In this document: piece by piece, positions 8,791 through 17,360 of the stretch
Layout: every line of letters starts with the position of its first letter
How positions within the stretch are numbered: position 1 is the first letter of the stretch
Source: Candidatus Salinicoccus stercoripullorum
GTDB taxonomy: Bacteria; Bacillota; Bacilli; Staphylococcales; Salinicoccaceae
Assembly: GCA_019113295.1 (NCBI GenBank)
Contig: DXHR01000018.1
Span: 1 to 64,000, forward strand
Length of the DNA stretch: 64,000 nucleotides
Direction of reading: 5' to 3'
Position numbers and translations under genes: made by a program
The notes under the pieces: generated by a model
The model's database searches: none
What the model was told of the DNA's origin: nothing
What the model saw: the letters and a program-made list of their open reading frames with translations, nothing else

Positions 8791-9699
8791 TTAAAGATGC
8801 CCGACGATCTGGAAATACGCTGCAACGATCATGCTGACGGTCACACCGCCGAGGAGCATGCTGTTCCATATCCCGAGTTTCGTATCGTCCTTGAGTGTTT
8901 CGAACTCGAAGATCCGCTGGCCTTCGGTCATCGCTTTCTTGTACCGCTGCTGTATGTGCTTCGGCTTCTGGTTGTATCCGCGCACGAACCTGGCATACAG
9001 GCCGACGACGGGGATGCAGCTGCCGTATTCACGCACTTCGCCGTAATGGATCCAGAGCGCCTTGTTGCACATCTTCTGGATCTGGCCGATGGAGTGGCTG
9101 ACGAAGAAGATCGTCCTGCCCTCCTCGCGGAACTGCTCCATGCGCCGGATGCATTTGTTGGCGAATGTATCATCACCGACGGAGAGTGCCTCGTCGACGA
9201 TGAGCACATCCGGATCGGTGTGGACGGCGATGGAGAAGCCGAGGCGGGACTGCATGCCGCTCGAATAATTCTTGATCGGCCGGTCCATGAAATCCTCGAG
9301 CTCGCTGAATTCGACGATATCCCCATACTTCTCGTCGATCTCCCGCTCGCTCATGCCGTGCATCAGGCACTTCATGCGGATGTTCTCTTTCCCCGTCAGC
9401 TCCATGTTGAGCCCGGCGGAAATCGCGATGAGCGACGCCTCCCCGTTCACTTCGATGCTGCCGGTCGAAGGTTCCGACACCCCGCCGAGCAGGTTCGACA
9501 GTGTCGATTTCCCGGAGCCGTTGAGTCCGACGATGCCGACGGAATCCCCTGGCTCCACATCGAAGGAGACATCCTTCAGCGCCTGGTAGTACTCCGTCTT
9601 CTTCTCCATGAACGGCAGGATCATGTTCCACAGTTTTTTCTTGTTCTTCGTGACATTGTAGACTTTCGATACATTCTCTACACGCACTTTGTATTCCAT
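8791..9699 (-). CDS. tagH: Teichoic-acid-type ABC exporter, ATP-binding subunit
   Basis: A 302-residue ABC ATPase: Walker A GLNGSGKST, signature NYSSGMQSRLGFS, Walker B VLIVDEALSVGD, and switch His in FVSHS. The sequence pattern (MKCLMHGMSEREIDEKY, SIGQIQKMCNKALW) is that of the TagH/TarH/RfbE polysaccharide exporters. The C-terminus extends past the ATPase and ends with one hydrophobic segment (about 278-300, LLGGVTVSMIVAAYFQIVG), as in several Gram-positive TagH proteins. The partner permease tagG is not adjacent but four genes upstream (13940-14749), an unusual arrangement. Confidence 0.9.
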   Translation of the reverse strand: MEYKVRVENVSKVYNVTKNKKKLWNMILPFMEKKTEYYQALKDVSFDVEPGDSVGIVGLNGSGKSTLSNLLGGVSEPSTGSIEVNGEASLIAISAGLNMELTGKENIRMKCLMHGMSEREIDEKYGDIVEFSELEDFMDRPIKNYSSGMQSRLGFSIAVHTDPDVLIVDEALSVGDDTFANKCIRRMEQFREEGRTIFFVSHSIGQIQKMCNKALWIHYGEVREYGSCIPVVGLYARFVRGYNQKPKHIQQRYKKAMTEGQRIFEFETLKDDTKLGIWNSMLLGGVTVSMIVAAYFQIVGHL

Positions 9700-9714
9700 A
9701 TTCTCACATCCATT

Positions 9715-11790
9715 TCAGTCGGGGCAGGTGATCATGTCTGCCCTGTACAGCTCTTTGCCGAGCCTTCCGGCAAGAGTGTGGAACGCTCCTGCATATTCAT
9801 GATAGTCATGCTGGCGGGTGATGGCGATGTTATCGTCCACTGTGCCGTCCAGCACACTGCCGGGCTCGGTGAATGCCCATACGAAGCTCGAGCTGCCCCG
9901 GCAGTCGCTGAGCTTCGATGGCACATACGGATTGAACGGCTTGATGCCGATCGTCTGTGCATCGAAGATCATCAGTATATCGAGCGTGTCGGCAAGATTC
10001 AAAAACTCGAAGTACGGCACATACGGGTTCAGTATGATGTAATCCTTGAAGTCGCTGTTCCTGTGGAGCTGCACCGTCCTGCCGTTCAGATTTGTAAACA
10101 CGTGGATCCTGAAGTTGTTGATCTTTCTGTCATACAGCTGCCTGGCCACGAGCTCGATCTGCCTGAACCCGCGGGTATCGTAGAAGTTGCCGAAATAGGC
10201 CAGGTTGATGACCGTATCATCCAGCGTGTAGTACGACTGGACAAGGCTGTAGAGTGATTTCGGCGGGGTCGGGTGCTGGCTGATGACGGCCTTCTTTCTG
10301 ATCAGCTCCTGAAGCTCCGGGTCGAACCGTTCCATCATGTATTCGAGCTGATGGGTGTTCGTGAAGATCAGCTCGTCGGCATGGATGAACGGCAGCACTT
10401 CACACAGATTGAACACGTTGTCGCTGATCAGCCTGTGATATTCCGGATCGAGGTCACGCTTCAGTCCTTCTAAATATTCGTCGTCCTCGACCGGTGCGTA
10501 TCGTTGCTCCGCGTTCACATCCTTGTGGAGCGGATCCGAGAATTCCGCCACCCACTTGACTTGCGGGTTGTGCCGCTTGATTTCAAAGCCCAGGAAATGG
10601 GACTGCGTGAACATCGCCCGGGAATAGATTTCTTCGTACTTGTCCCGGTGGCTCAGAAATAGCTGGTAGCCGTCCTGCATATAGCTCTCGATGCTGCCCC
10701 AGCTGCTGAATGCCTGCGGACCATCCAGCATGAACTGGGAATCGAGCAGTTCGGACACAAGGTTGAGCAGTTTGTCATCGCGTGATCGTATGCGGTCCAT
10801 GTTGTTGGAGATGATATCCACAATCTCACCCGATTCATGGATGCGCTTTGCCATGACGTTGCCGCTCGTGTCATTGTAGGGCGGAAAGCAGTAGGCGAGC
10901 ACCAGCTTTTTGGCATCCCCCTTGTTGAGTGTCTTGTAGTGGATGTTTTTGATCCCCAGCCGCTTCATCTGTGCTATGAGCGCATCTTTGCCGATTTCGC
11001 CGCGGTCCAGCATGTTTTTAAGCGGCACGGTGAACTGTTCGTTGAAATGTTCGAGCAACGCCGTCGCCCCCGTGTCGTACCGCTTTTGGAGCGCACTGTC
11101 TATATGGCTGATGACCGTGAGCAGCGCTTCCACCGTGTCCGGGAAGCCCCGGTCCGGCTCGCCGTGGATACGCACCGACTCCGTTTGCCCCAGCCTGCCC
11201 CTCGATGTTGAAACGGCGAGGATCTGCTGGAGCCATATGTTCATGCGGAAACTCAGAGCATGATTGAATTCATGGACGAAGAGCTTCCGTGACGGGATCA
11301 GCACCGTGTTCTCCCGGATCAGGTTTTCATAAAAGCGGGGAGCGTCATCCGCCTCCGGGCGGCCGGATGTCTCAAGGAAGTGCCTGTATATCCTGCCGTC
11401 GGCAGATTCCGCACCTTCCAGGCCGCACATGATGATATCTGTCTGCTTCCATTCCGCATGCCCGCTCCCGAACCGGATCGTCTGATGGTCGTCCAGTATG
11501 ATGAAGTGTGAAAATTTCACGTGGAGTTTCGCGTCCTCGACGGTACCTCTGACCGGGATGATGTTATCATGCCCGGGGACCCCTGCAAGCACACTGTCAT
11601 CATATGACGCGACAATGAGCTGGATATCGCCTGCCGCCTGGCCGATATTATGTTCTAAGGACTCATTCCATCTGTCTGCGTTCTGGATGACGGAGACCCC
11701 GGGGGGCAGATCCGCTGCGAAGGCATCGATCTCTTTGTTGATATAGTCGGAGTTGACATCCTGCATGTTGATCTTGAAGTCGATCTTCAT
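9715..11790 (-). CDS. Large glycosyltransferase-like protein with degenerate N-terminal half
   Basis: 691 residues. The C-terminal ~390 residues (from LAYCFPPYNDTSGNVMAKRI, through VAEFSDPLHKDV, NLAYFGNFYDTRGFRQIELV and NPYVPSKLSDCRGSSSFVW) are paralogous to the second half of the 721-residue protein at 6287-8452 and look like a GT-B fold. The N-terminal ~300 residues occupy the place of the GT2 domain in the paralogue but lack its clear motifs; a region around IQLIVASYDDSVLAG and FSHFIILDDHQTI may be a worn GT-A domain. Its start codon directly follows the stop of the 207-residue protein gene, indicating tight coupling. A polymer-chain glycosyltransferase role is inferred from context. Confidence 0.75.
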   Translation of the reverse strand: MKIDFKINMQDVNSDYINKEIDAFAADLPPGVSVIQNADRWNESLEHNIGQAAGDIQLIVASYDDSVLAGVPGHDNIIPVRGTVEDAKLHVKFSHFIILDDHQTIRFGSGHAEWKQTDIIMCGLEGAESADGRIYRHFLETSGRPEADDAPRFYENLIRENTVLIPSRKLFVHEFNHALSFRMNIWLQQILAVSTSRGRLGQTESVRIHGEPDRGFPDTVEALLTVISHIDSALQKRYDTGATALLEHFNEQFTVPLKNMLDRGEIGKDALIAQMKRLGIKNIHYKTLNKGDAKKLVLAYCFPPYNDTSGNVMAKRIHESGEIVDIISNNMDRIRSRDDKLLNLVSELLDSQFMLDGPQAFSSWGSIESYMQDGYQLFLSHRDKYEEIYSRAMFTQSHFLGFEIKRHNPQVKWVAEFSDPLHKDVNAEQRYAPVEDDEYLEGLKRDLDPEYHRLISDNVFNLCEVLPFIHADELIFTNTHQLEYMMERFDPELQELIRKKAVISQHPTPPKSLYSLVQSYYTLDDTVINLAYFGNFYDTRGFRQIELVARQLYDRKINNFRIHVFTNLNGRTVQLHRNSDFKDYIILNPYVPYFEFLNLADTLDILMIFDAQTIGIKPFNPYVPSKLSDCRGSSSFVWAFTEPGSVLDGTVDDNIAITRQHDYHEYAGAFHTLAGRLGKELYRADMITCPD

Positions 11791-12414
11791 CTAATGCTTC
11801 CCCTTTCTGTTCCAGTACGCCATCTGCAGACGGCCGAGCTTCGACTTGCGGAGGTGATCAAGGCGGTCCAGTGCCTGCTTGTACTTGTCCATCACGTCCA
11901 GATAGCGGCGGGCAAGGTCCTCATCATGCTTGACGCCTGATGCGGCCTTCAGGTTGTCGTACCGTGACTTCAGTTCCCGGTATTTCCGGTTTTCCGCACC
12001 CGCATCGGTCAGCAGGCTCTCTATGATCTCCATTTCGTACGTCTTGTTTTTCAGCCTGAGGTTGTGGGCGAGTATTCTGAAGCGTTCTTTGACGGCCGGA
12101 TCGCTTTCCCCGATACCGAGGGTGAACCTGCCGTCCCGGACCGCAATGCCATTTGCTCCAAGCGGCTCAAGCAGCGGTTCACCGAGGTGCTCCGGGCTGA
12201 TCACGATCCTGATGCGTGTCATTTCTGCCGGCGGGATCTGCCTCACGGCTGTGATGATCTCCTCATGGGTCAGCCCGTCCACATCGATATGGAGCGTGTC
12301 CGCTTCACCGAGTGCCGTACTGACGTCTTTTACGAAGGCCGCCAGATTGTCCGCTTCCAGTATATGGCGCGTGCCGCCGTATCCAAGGTCCGTGACTCTG
12401 ATCAGCCTGCTCAT
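11791..12414 (-). CDS. Glycan-locus protein with C-terminal coiled coil (unknown)
   Basis: 207 residues, no signal peptide. The N-terminal ~105 residues (SRLIRVTDLGYGGTRHILEA, DTLHIDVDGLTHEEIITAV) look like a compact alpha/beta domain I do not recognise. The C-terminal half is charged and helical, and ends KSKLGRLQMAYWNRKGKH, a K-L-G-x-L-x-x-x-Y-W tail often seen at the ends of staphylococcal wall glycosyltransferases. Its ATG overlaps the stop of the 125-residue gene and its stop directly precedes the ATG of the 691-residue gene. A role as scaffold or subunit of the polymer machinery is inferred. Confidence 0.7.
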   Translation of the reverse strand: MSRLIRVTDLGYGGTRHILEADNLAAFVKDVSTALGEADTLHIDVDGLTHEEIITAVRQIPPAEMTRIRIVISPEHLGEPLLEPLGANGIAVRDGRFTLGIGESDPAVKERFRILAHNLRLKNKTYEMEIIESLLTDAGAENRKYRELKSRYDNLKAASGVKHDEDLARRYLDVMDKYKQALDRLDHLRKSKLGRLQMAYWNRKGKH

Positions 12415-12788
12415 GACCCATCATCCTTTTTGAAATTGATGCTGACCTTTTCGCTCACGATATCGAGGTCGTTCTCATGCTGGCGGGCGAAGCCCTGTAC
12501 TGTATACCTGCCTTTCGGCACATCCAGATGGAATGTGTTGGACAGCTGGTACGGCAGTTTGAGCGTCTCGTTCCTGCCCTTCCGGTCGATCACATAGACC
12601 GCATAGGTCATCCTGTTGCCGGTGGCGTCGATGATCACCTCGAGTGTGCCTCCCCTGTCTGACACATGGACGTCGTTGATGCGGAGTTTCGGCGCTGCGC
12701 CATTTACAAGTTCACTCGTCTCCTTCATGATCTGTCCGATGTGGCTTTCCAGGTCATGGTATGCTTTTTCCCAGTCAACTCCAGTCAC
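12411..12788 (-). CDS. Small beta-rich accessory protein (unknown)
   Basis: 125 residues. After a helical N-terminus (WEKAYHDLESHIGQIMKETS), residues ~33-120 alternate hydrophobic and polar residues in strands (LRINDVHVSDRGGTLEVIID, MTYAVYVIDRKGR, FHLDVPKGRYTVQGFAR), as in an immunoglobulin-like beta-sandwich. There is no signal peptide, so it acts inside the cell. It overlaps the GT4 gene by 14 bp upstream and the 207-residue gene by 4 bp downstream, so it is translationally coupled. Detached beta-sandwich domains sometimes bind the polymer for TagH-type exporters; whether this one does is unknown. Confidence 0.7.
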   Translation of the reverse strand: MTGVDWEKAYHDLESHIGQIMKETSELVNGAAPKLRINDVHVSDRGGTLEVIIDATGNRMTYAVYVIDRKGRNETLKLPYQLSNTFHLDVPKGRYTVQGFARQHENDLDIVSEKVSINFKKDDGS

Positions 12789-13926
12789 TTGTAATCACCT
12801 CCAGTTCCTTTCTGATCACTGTATCGATGCCCGCCTGCTGCCGGATGGCGCCGGAGGCTCTTTCCGACATCTTCAAAAATTTCTTCGGCTCCTTATACAG
12901 CCTGTCGTAGTGGGCCACCATTCCGTCCACGTCATCCCGTCCGGCAAGCATGCCGGTCTGCCCGTGACCGACGAACTCCGGGATGCCGCCGATGGCGTTT
13001 GATATCGGCACGAGGCCGCTGCTCATCGCCTCCCCGAGCGATACGCCCTGGGAATCATGACGCGACGGTCCGAGGAAGACGCCGTGCTCCCGGTGGATGT
13101 CCGGAATCTCTCCCTGCGGCACGAACCGTTTGTGCAGATGGACATTGTCATACTTTTTGAGCGGCTGGTTGATCCTGTCGAATAAAGGCCCGTCGCCGTA
13201 CAGGTTGAACGTCAGCTTTTTGAAATAACGCTTCTTGCTGATCTTCTGTATGAATTCCACCGTCAGGTCGTTGGCATAGTTCCGTGCGGTATACGGCCGT
13301 ATGCTGCATATGCTGAGCCGGTCGCGCCTTTCCTTCCTGTGGTACGGGAACAGTGTCTCATCCACGATGTTCGGGATGATATAGAAGCGCTCCGGCACGA
13401 CACCGGTGAACGGATCGGCATACAGCTCCTTGAACGCCTTTGACACATAGACGAACTTGATGTTGTACGCATCACTCGTCATGAGTCCCCGCAGGAATTC
13501 CCTCTGTGTTTCATAAGTGGTATCCTTCTTCTCGAGCTGGGCGTCGAGCTTCTTGATGTCGTCCAGGAAATTGTAGTAGCGCCGGTGCCACGCTTCCGCT
13601 TCGAAACCGTGCAGCCAGACGACGATGTTCGGCCGGTCTTCGGCCGGCAGCGCCTCTATGCCGTAAAACATCTTCGGGTTGATGAAATGGAACAGTGCAG
13701 TGCCGTATTCGTTCTCTTTCAAGTGTGAGGCGATCTGGTATTCATCCATGTATTTAATGTGTACGCCGTCATAGAATTTATCCTTCAGCACTTTCGTCGT
13801 GATGACGATGACGCGGACATCGAGGCCCGCCTTCTGATAGGACTTGACGCGCCTGTGCAGGAATCCGTTGGCGTAGACCTTCTCCACGGTCGGATACGCA
13901 TTGCAGATCAGCAGATATTTCTGCAT
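12775..13926 (-). CDS. Family 4 glycosyltransferase
   Basis: A 383-residue GT-B enzyme. The N-terminal domain has LICNAYPTVEKVYANGFLHR and VWLHGFEAEAWHRRYY. The C-terminal donor domain has ICSIRPYTARNYANDLTVEF, LTFNLYGDGPLFDRI, VFLGPSRHDSQGVSLGEAMS and VPISNAIGGIPEFVG, which contain the E-x7-E-like phosphate-contact region. It lies 14 bp after tagG and overlaps the next gene, inside the export locus. It probably adds a sugar to the wall polymer or its carrier lipid in the cytoplasm. Confidence 0.88.
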   Translation of the reverse strand: MQKYLLICNAYPTVEKVYANGFLHRRVKSYQKAGLDVRVIVITTKVLKDKFYDGVHIKYMDEYQIASHLKENEYGTALFHFINPKMFYGIEALPAEDRPNIVVWLHGFEAEAWHRRYYNFLDDIKKLDAQLEKKDTTYETQREFLRGLMTSDAYNIKFVYVSKAFKELYADPFTGVVPERFYIIPNIVDETLFPYHRKERRDRLSICSIRPYTARNYANDLTVEFIQKISKKRYFKKLTFNLYGDGPLFDRINQPLKKYDNVHLHKRFVPQGEIPDIHREHGVFLGPSRHDSQGVSLGEAMSSGLVPISNAIGGIPEFVGHGQTGMLAGRDDVDGMVAHYDRLYKEPKKFLKMSERASGAIRQQAGIDTVIRKELEVITSDWS

Positions 13927-13939
13927 GAAAATACCACCT

Positions 13940-14749
13940 TTATAAATAATCGATCAGTTTATATCTGAATTTCATATGCAGATAGCTCCCTGTGATGAGC
14001 AGGAAGAGTGTGATGCTCCAGAAGTACAGATGGTCGATGCCGTCGCCGTAGAAGAACCCGTCGCCGTAGATCAGTGCGTTGCGGAACGTCTGGACGAGAT
14101 AGGCGAACGGATTGAGATCAGACACCATCTGCAGCAGTCCGCCGCGCTCCCCCGCCTGCCAGAAGACCGGCGTGAGGAAGAAGCCCATCCGGATGAGGTT
14201 CTGCAGCACATTCCTGAAATCGCGCACCAGTATGATCAGCGTGCTCATCACAAGCGTGATTGCGAAGATCAGCGCAAAAGACGCCACCAGGAAATACAGG
14301 AGCCCCAGGAAATAGACGGGGCTGCTGTACCGGCCCGCGAGCGAGATCAGTCCGATGATGACCGTCATGAAGAACAGGTTGATCAGGCTGTTCGTGTACG
14401 AGATCGACAGCAGCACACTCGACGGGAAACGCATCTTCGTCACCAGCCCGAGCTGGGCATAGATCGAATTCGAACCGATGTTGATCGCCTGCGATATGAA
14501 CAGCCACGGGAAGAGCCCCGAGATCAGGTAGACGATGAACGGGATATCCGCATCCGGCGCTGTTGCGCCCCGGAGCCCGAGGCCGAATATCATGTAGTAG
14601 ATCGCCGCCTGCATCAGCGGCTGCAGTATGTTCCAGAACAGGCCCAGATAATGGTTCGAATATTCACTTTTGATGTTGTACAGGGAAAGCTTCCATATCA
14701 GATTCAGATTTCTATACTGTTCATTCAATAACTTGATTACATGGTTCAT
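13940..14749 (-). CDS. tagG: Teichoic-acid-type ABC exporter, permease subunit
   Basis: A 269-residue ABC-2 permease with about six membrane segments (AAIYYMIFGLGL, FIVYLISGLFPWLFISQAI, FFMTVIIGLISLAG, LYFLVASFALIFAITLVMST, YFWSITLFLLITGSYL). The motif VRDFRNVLQNLIRMGFFLTP followed by PVFWQ is typical of TagG/Wzm exporters that flip lipid-linked wall polymers. The N-terminal amphipathic start (LNEQYRNLNLIWKLSLYNIK) is also typical. It heads the minus-strand locus that also holds tagH, four genes downstream. Confidence 0.9.
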   Translation of the reverse strand: MNHVIKLLNEQYRNLNLIWKLSLYNIKSEYSNHYLGLFWNILQPLMQAAIYYMIFGLGLRGATAPDADIPFIVYLISGLFPWLFISQAINIGSNSIYAQLGLVTKMRFPSSVLLSISYTNSLINLFFMTVIIGLISLAGRYSSPVYFLGLLYFLVASFALIFAITLVMSTLIILVRDFRNVLQNLIRMGFFLTPVFWQAGERGGLLQMVSDLNPFAYLVQTFRNALIYGDGFFYGDGIDHLYFWSITLFLLITGSYLHMKFRYKLIDYL

Positions 14750-14814
14750 TCTATTCCCTCAAAGCATATTTTTATGATTATCCACCATTATATTACAGAA
14801 TCGCCGCCGATAGG

Positions 14815-14846
14815 ACAAAGAGCGGACGGAAGCAGGGTCTTCCGCT
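14815..14846 (-). terminator. Weak terminator after acyltransferase gene
   Basis: On the minus strand GCGGAAG and CTTCCGTCCGC form a stem directly after the stop codon, followed by TCTTTG with only a poor T-run. Confidence 0.35.
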
Positions 14847-15827
14847 TCAGCCCGCAGTTTTTGGCATCCTGTTATCCCGGCCGAGAAGCAGCCTCCTCGT
14901 GACGCCCGCACGCGACATCAGCATGCCGATGATCACAGGGATCACGACACCGAAGCATGTGAATTCGAACGTCGTCACATCATAACCGAGCACCGTGCGG
15001 AAGAATATGTTGACCGGCAGGTGCAGATACATGATGACGACCGAATACCTGCCGACCGTCCCGAGCGCATCTCTGGCCCTGCAGCGGGCCAGCACCGTGC
15101 TCAAGTATATCACCGGCATGAAGAACGAGACGGGCACGATGATGTCCATGACGGGATTGTTCAGACGTCCCATCTTCAAGTTCATTTCATACGCCATGAA
15201 GCCGTTTGCGCTCATAATGACGAAAAATGCCGCAATGAGTGCCGACCCGGCCGCCAGCCAGAAGGAATGGTTGTATTTGACGATGAAATCCTTCGCGTAA
15301 TGCCCCAGCGAATAATAAAGGACCGCAACCAGCACCGTGTCCACGTTCCAGAAGAAGTCGGAGCTCGCCAGCACCGGAGTGTGCCCGATGATGAACAGCG
15401 CCGTTATGAGCGTCATCTGCACCCATCTTTTGAGCGGGCTCATGAGGGCAAGCAGCATCTGTGTAAGCAGCAGCACCGTGATGAACCAGAACACACCGTA
15501 AGGGCCCTGGAGCGCCCGGCCGCCGTAGAGAAGTGCGGCGAGATGTTCGAATATCATATCCATATTATGTAGATTGAAGACGGCGAAGATCAGTATGCCG
15601 TATGAGAAATAGGGCACCATCAGCCGTCGCATCCTGCCTGCGGCCCACCTGAAGAAATCCCGGGTACACACCGGCCTGAACAGTATGCCCGACAGGAAGA
15701 AGAACAGCGGAATCCGGAACCACCCCAGATAAATATCGAGATACTGATGTCCCGCATGCCCCAGCACGACGAGTATGATGGAGAGCGCCTTTGCGGTATC
15801 CAGCCATTCCATCCTTTTTGATGCCAT
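14847..15827 (-). CDS. Acyltransferase 3 family membrane protein
   Basis: 326 residues with about ten membrane segments. The family hallmark is at the start: MEWLDTAKALSIILVVLGHA (the His of the first helix) and WFRIPLFFFLSGILF. Members transfer acyl groups, usually O-acetyl, to sugars of surface polymers; this protein lacks the extracellular SGNH domain of OatA and is closer to stand-alone sugar O-acetylases. The start is ATG 15827, with GGGGTG in front, rather than an upstream GTG. It lies directly upstream of tagG on the same strand, which suggests decoration of the exported polymer. Confidence 0.85.
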   Translation of the reverse strand: MASKRMEWLDTAKALSIILVVLGHAGHQYLDIYLGWFRIPLFFFLSGILFRPVCTRDFFRWAAGRMRRLMVPYFSYGILIFAVFNLHNMDMIFEHLAALLYGGRALQGPYGVFWFITVLLLTQMLLALMSPLKRWVQMTLITALFIIGHTPVLASSDFFWNVDTVLVAVLYYSLGHYAKDFIVKYNHSFWLAAGSALIAAFFVIMSANGFMAYEMNLKMGRLNNPVMDIIVPVSFFMPVIYLSTVLARCRARDALGTVGRYSVVIMYLHLPVNIFFRTVLGYDVTTFEFTCFGVVIPVIIGMLMSRAGVTRRLLLGRDNRMPKTAG

Positions 15828-15983
15828 GAAATTCACCCCGCCTGTAAATCAGATGATGGATTATAATTACTTTCAGCTTGATAAAGTTTATCATCTTTCA
15901 TGACAGGCTGTCATTTGAAAGCCGGCCGAAAAGCGCCGCTTTACACAATCTTTACAATCGGGCCGCGCCCCCCGGATAAAAAA

Positions 15984-16016
15984 ATACCCCGGGGACCGCG
16001 GTCCCCGGGATACATT
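15984..16016. terminator. Terminator after MarR gene
   Basis: TACCCCGGGGACC and GGTCCCCGGGATA form a strong GC stem (about 15984-16013). On the minus strand it is followed by a T-run (AAAAAAA at 15978-15984 on the plus strand), placing it after the MarR gene. Confidence 0.75.
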
Positions 16017-16026
16017 TCATGGTTTC

Positions 16027-16446
16027 TTATAGATGGATCTTTTCAAGTGCCTTGATGAGGGCCGCCTTCTCTGCCTCGTCAAGGTCTGCGACGATATCGT
16101 CGGACAGTTTGCATATTGCCCCTTCGAGATTTTCAAGTGTCCTTTCGCCGAGACCTGTCAGATTGAGATGGGTGGCCCGCTTATCCTGTGGATCGGGCTC
16201 TTTTTCGATGAAACCACGCTCTGTAAGTCTCGTTATTGCCCGGGAAACGGAAGTCTGTTTCTTCTTGAACCGTTCCACAAGCAGTTTCTGGGTGATACCC
16301 GGTTCTTCTGCGATCATCTCTATGATGTACAGCTGATCCCGCGAGATGTTTCCCCTGGCGGTTTCAAATTCTGCAAGATGGTCAATTTTCGCGTTAAGCA
16401 GGTAGATATATCTGCACAGATTGCGCGTATCGATAGTAACGTCCAT
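16027..16446 (-). CDS. MarR family transcriptional regulator
   Basis: 139 residues with a winged-helix fold: EEPGITQKLLVERFKKKQTS is the helix-turn-helix, and SRAITRLTERGFIEKEPDPQ followed by DKRATHLNLTGLGE is the wing motif typical of MarR proteins. These repressors bind a small ligand and control stress or efflux genes. The gene is monocistronic between terminators. An imperfect palindrome lies just upstream and may mediate autoregulation. Confidence 0.9.
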   Translation of the reverse strand: MDVTIDTRNLCRYIYLLNAKIDHLAEFETARGNISRDQLYIIEMIAEEPGITQKLLVERFKKKQTSVSRAITRLTERGFIEKEPDPQDKRATHLNLTGLGERTLENLEGAICKLSDDIVADLDEAEKAALIKALEKIHL

Positions 16447-16476
16447 AGGCTTCCCGACTTCCTTTATAATTCACTG

Positions 16477-16495
16477 ATGATAACTCTACTATCAT
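16477..16495. promoter_or_regulatory. Candidate MarR operator
   Basis: ATGATA and TATCAT are separated by 7 bp, 31-49 bp upstream of the MarR start. The half-site layout fits a dimeric winged-helix regulator; autoregulation is inferred. Confidence 0.4.
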
Positions 16496-16559
16496 TATAC
16501 ACAACCTGCTTGCACAAAAAAACATTTTATGATGAAATAGTCAAATTTTTCGAATCATT

Positions 16560-17360
16560 TCACTTCTTAACTTTTTCAAGCTGCTCCTTTGTTATGTACC
16601 CCACCGAGCACTCCTCCCCGACCTGTACATAGGCCGGTATGTGAGGCGTCTCTGCATCCAGCGCCTCGCCGTGCGTCCTGAACCTGCCGATGATGACGAT
16701 GATCCGGTGGATGAGCACATTGATGCCATCTATGACTTCCTGGCTCAGCCGTCCACGGCCGGCATGGATCACCGGGTTTTTCTTTTCCTTTGACGGAAAA
16801 GTGACGGAGCGGATCCAATTCAGCTCACCTGCCGACAGTGCTTCACGCGTTTTCAGTTCGACCGCGAGGAACGGCTGCCGGCCCGTTTCCCTGAAAGCTT
16901 CATCATACTGGTTTCTGAAATGGAAGAACTCGAGCCCCGCATCATCCACCCGCACGAAATACTGCCGGTGCTGCTGCTGGACGTAGAATAAAGTCCCCGC
17001 CCTCACGGTTTTCGTCCGGGCCAGTCCGTGAAATTTATCCACTGTCTCCATGAATTTCGAGTAGTCCAGCAGTTTACTGCCGGCGGGATTGTCGTTCTCT
17101 GTCCGCCGCCGGGTCAGTGTAACCGTCATGTCCCGGTTGTATATTTCCGCCCGCCCGCCTGTTTCGAACAGGCGGTGCAGGGGAAGGGACACAGGATCTT
17201 CATCCTCCAGCCCCTGCACTTTGAGCCCGCCGGTGAAATTTATGTTCACGAGATTTTTTTCAACGAGCGCCCTGATGAGTGCACCCACGGTGCTGTCGGG
17301 GTCTGCCGTTATTTTATCCATCATGAGTTCCGTGTCCCTGACTTTCACTTTAAGCTTCAT
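16560..17360 (-). CDS. Partner protein of membrane metalloprotease (unknown)
   Basis: 266 residues, soluble, no signal peptide. The first ~80 residues (KLKVKVRDTELMMDKI, STVGALIRALVEKNLV, a GGLKV strand, then PLHRLFETGGRAEIYN) have the length and strand-helix-strand order of a ubiquitin-like beta-grasp domain; this is a pattern impression only. The remaining part (GTLFYVQQQHRQYFVRVDD, FLAVELKTREALSAGE, GVLIHR-like helix) is not recognised. Its ATG overlaps the stop of the metalloprotease gene by 4 bp, so the two are translationally coupled and probably act together. Confidence 0.65.
   Translation of the reverse strand: MKLKVKVRDTELMMDKITADPDSTVGALIRALVEKNLVNINFTGGLKVQGLEDEDPVSLPLHRLFETGGRAEIYNRDMTVTLTRRRTENDNPAGSKLLDYSKFMETVDKFHGLARTKTVRAGTLFYVQQQHRQYFVRVDDAGLEFFHFRNQYDEAFRETGRQPFLAVELKTREALSAGELNWIRSVTFPSKEKKNPVIHAGRGRLSQEVIDGINVLIHRIIVIIGRFRTHGEALDAETPHIPAYVQVGEECSVGYITKEQLEKVKK

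Noticed and set aside
8731..10257. 508-codon plus-strand ORF
   Set aside because: Antisense shadow of tagH and the 691-residue protein gene.
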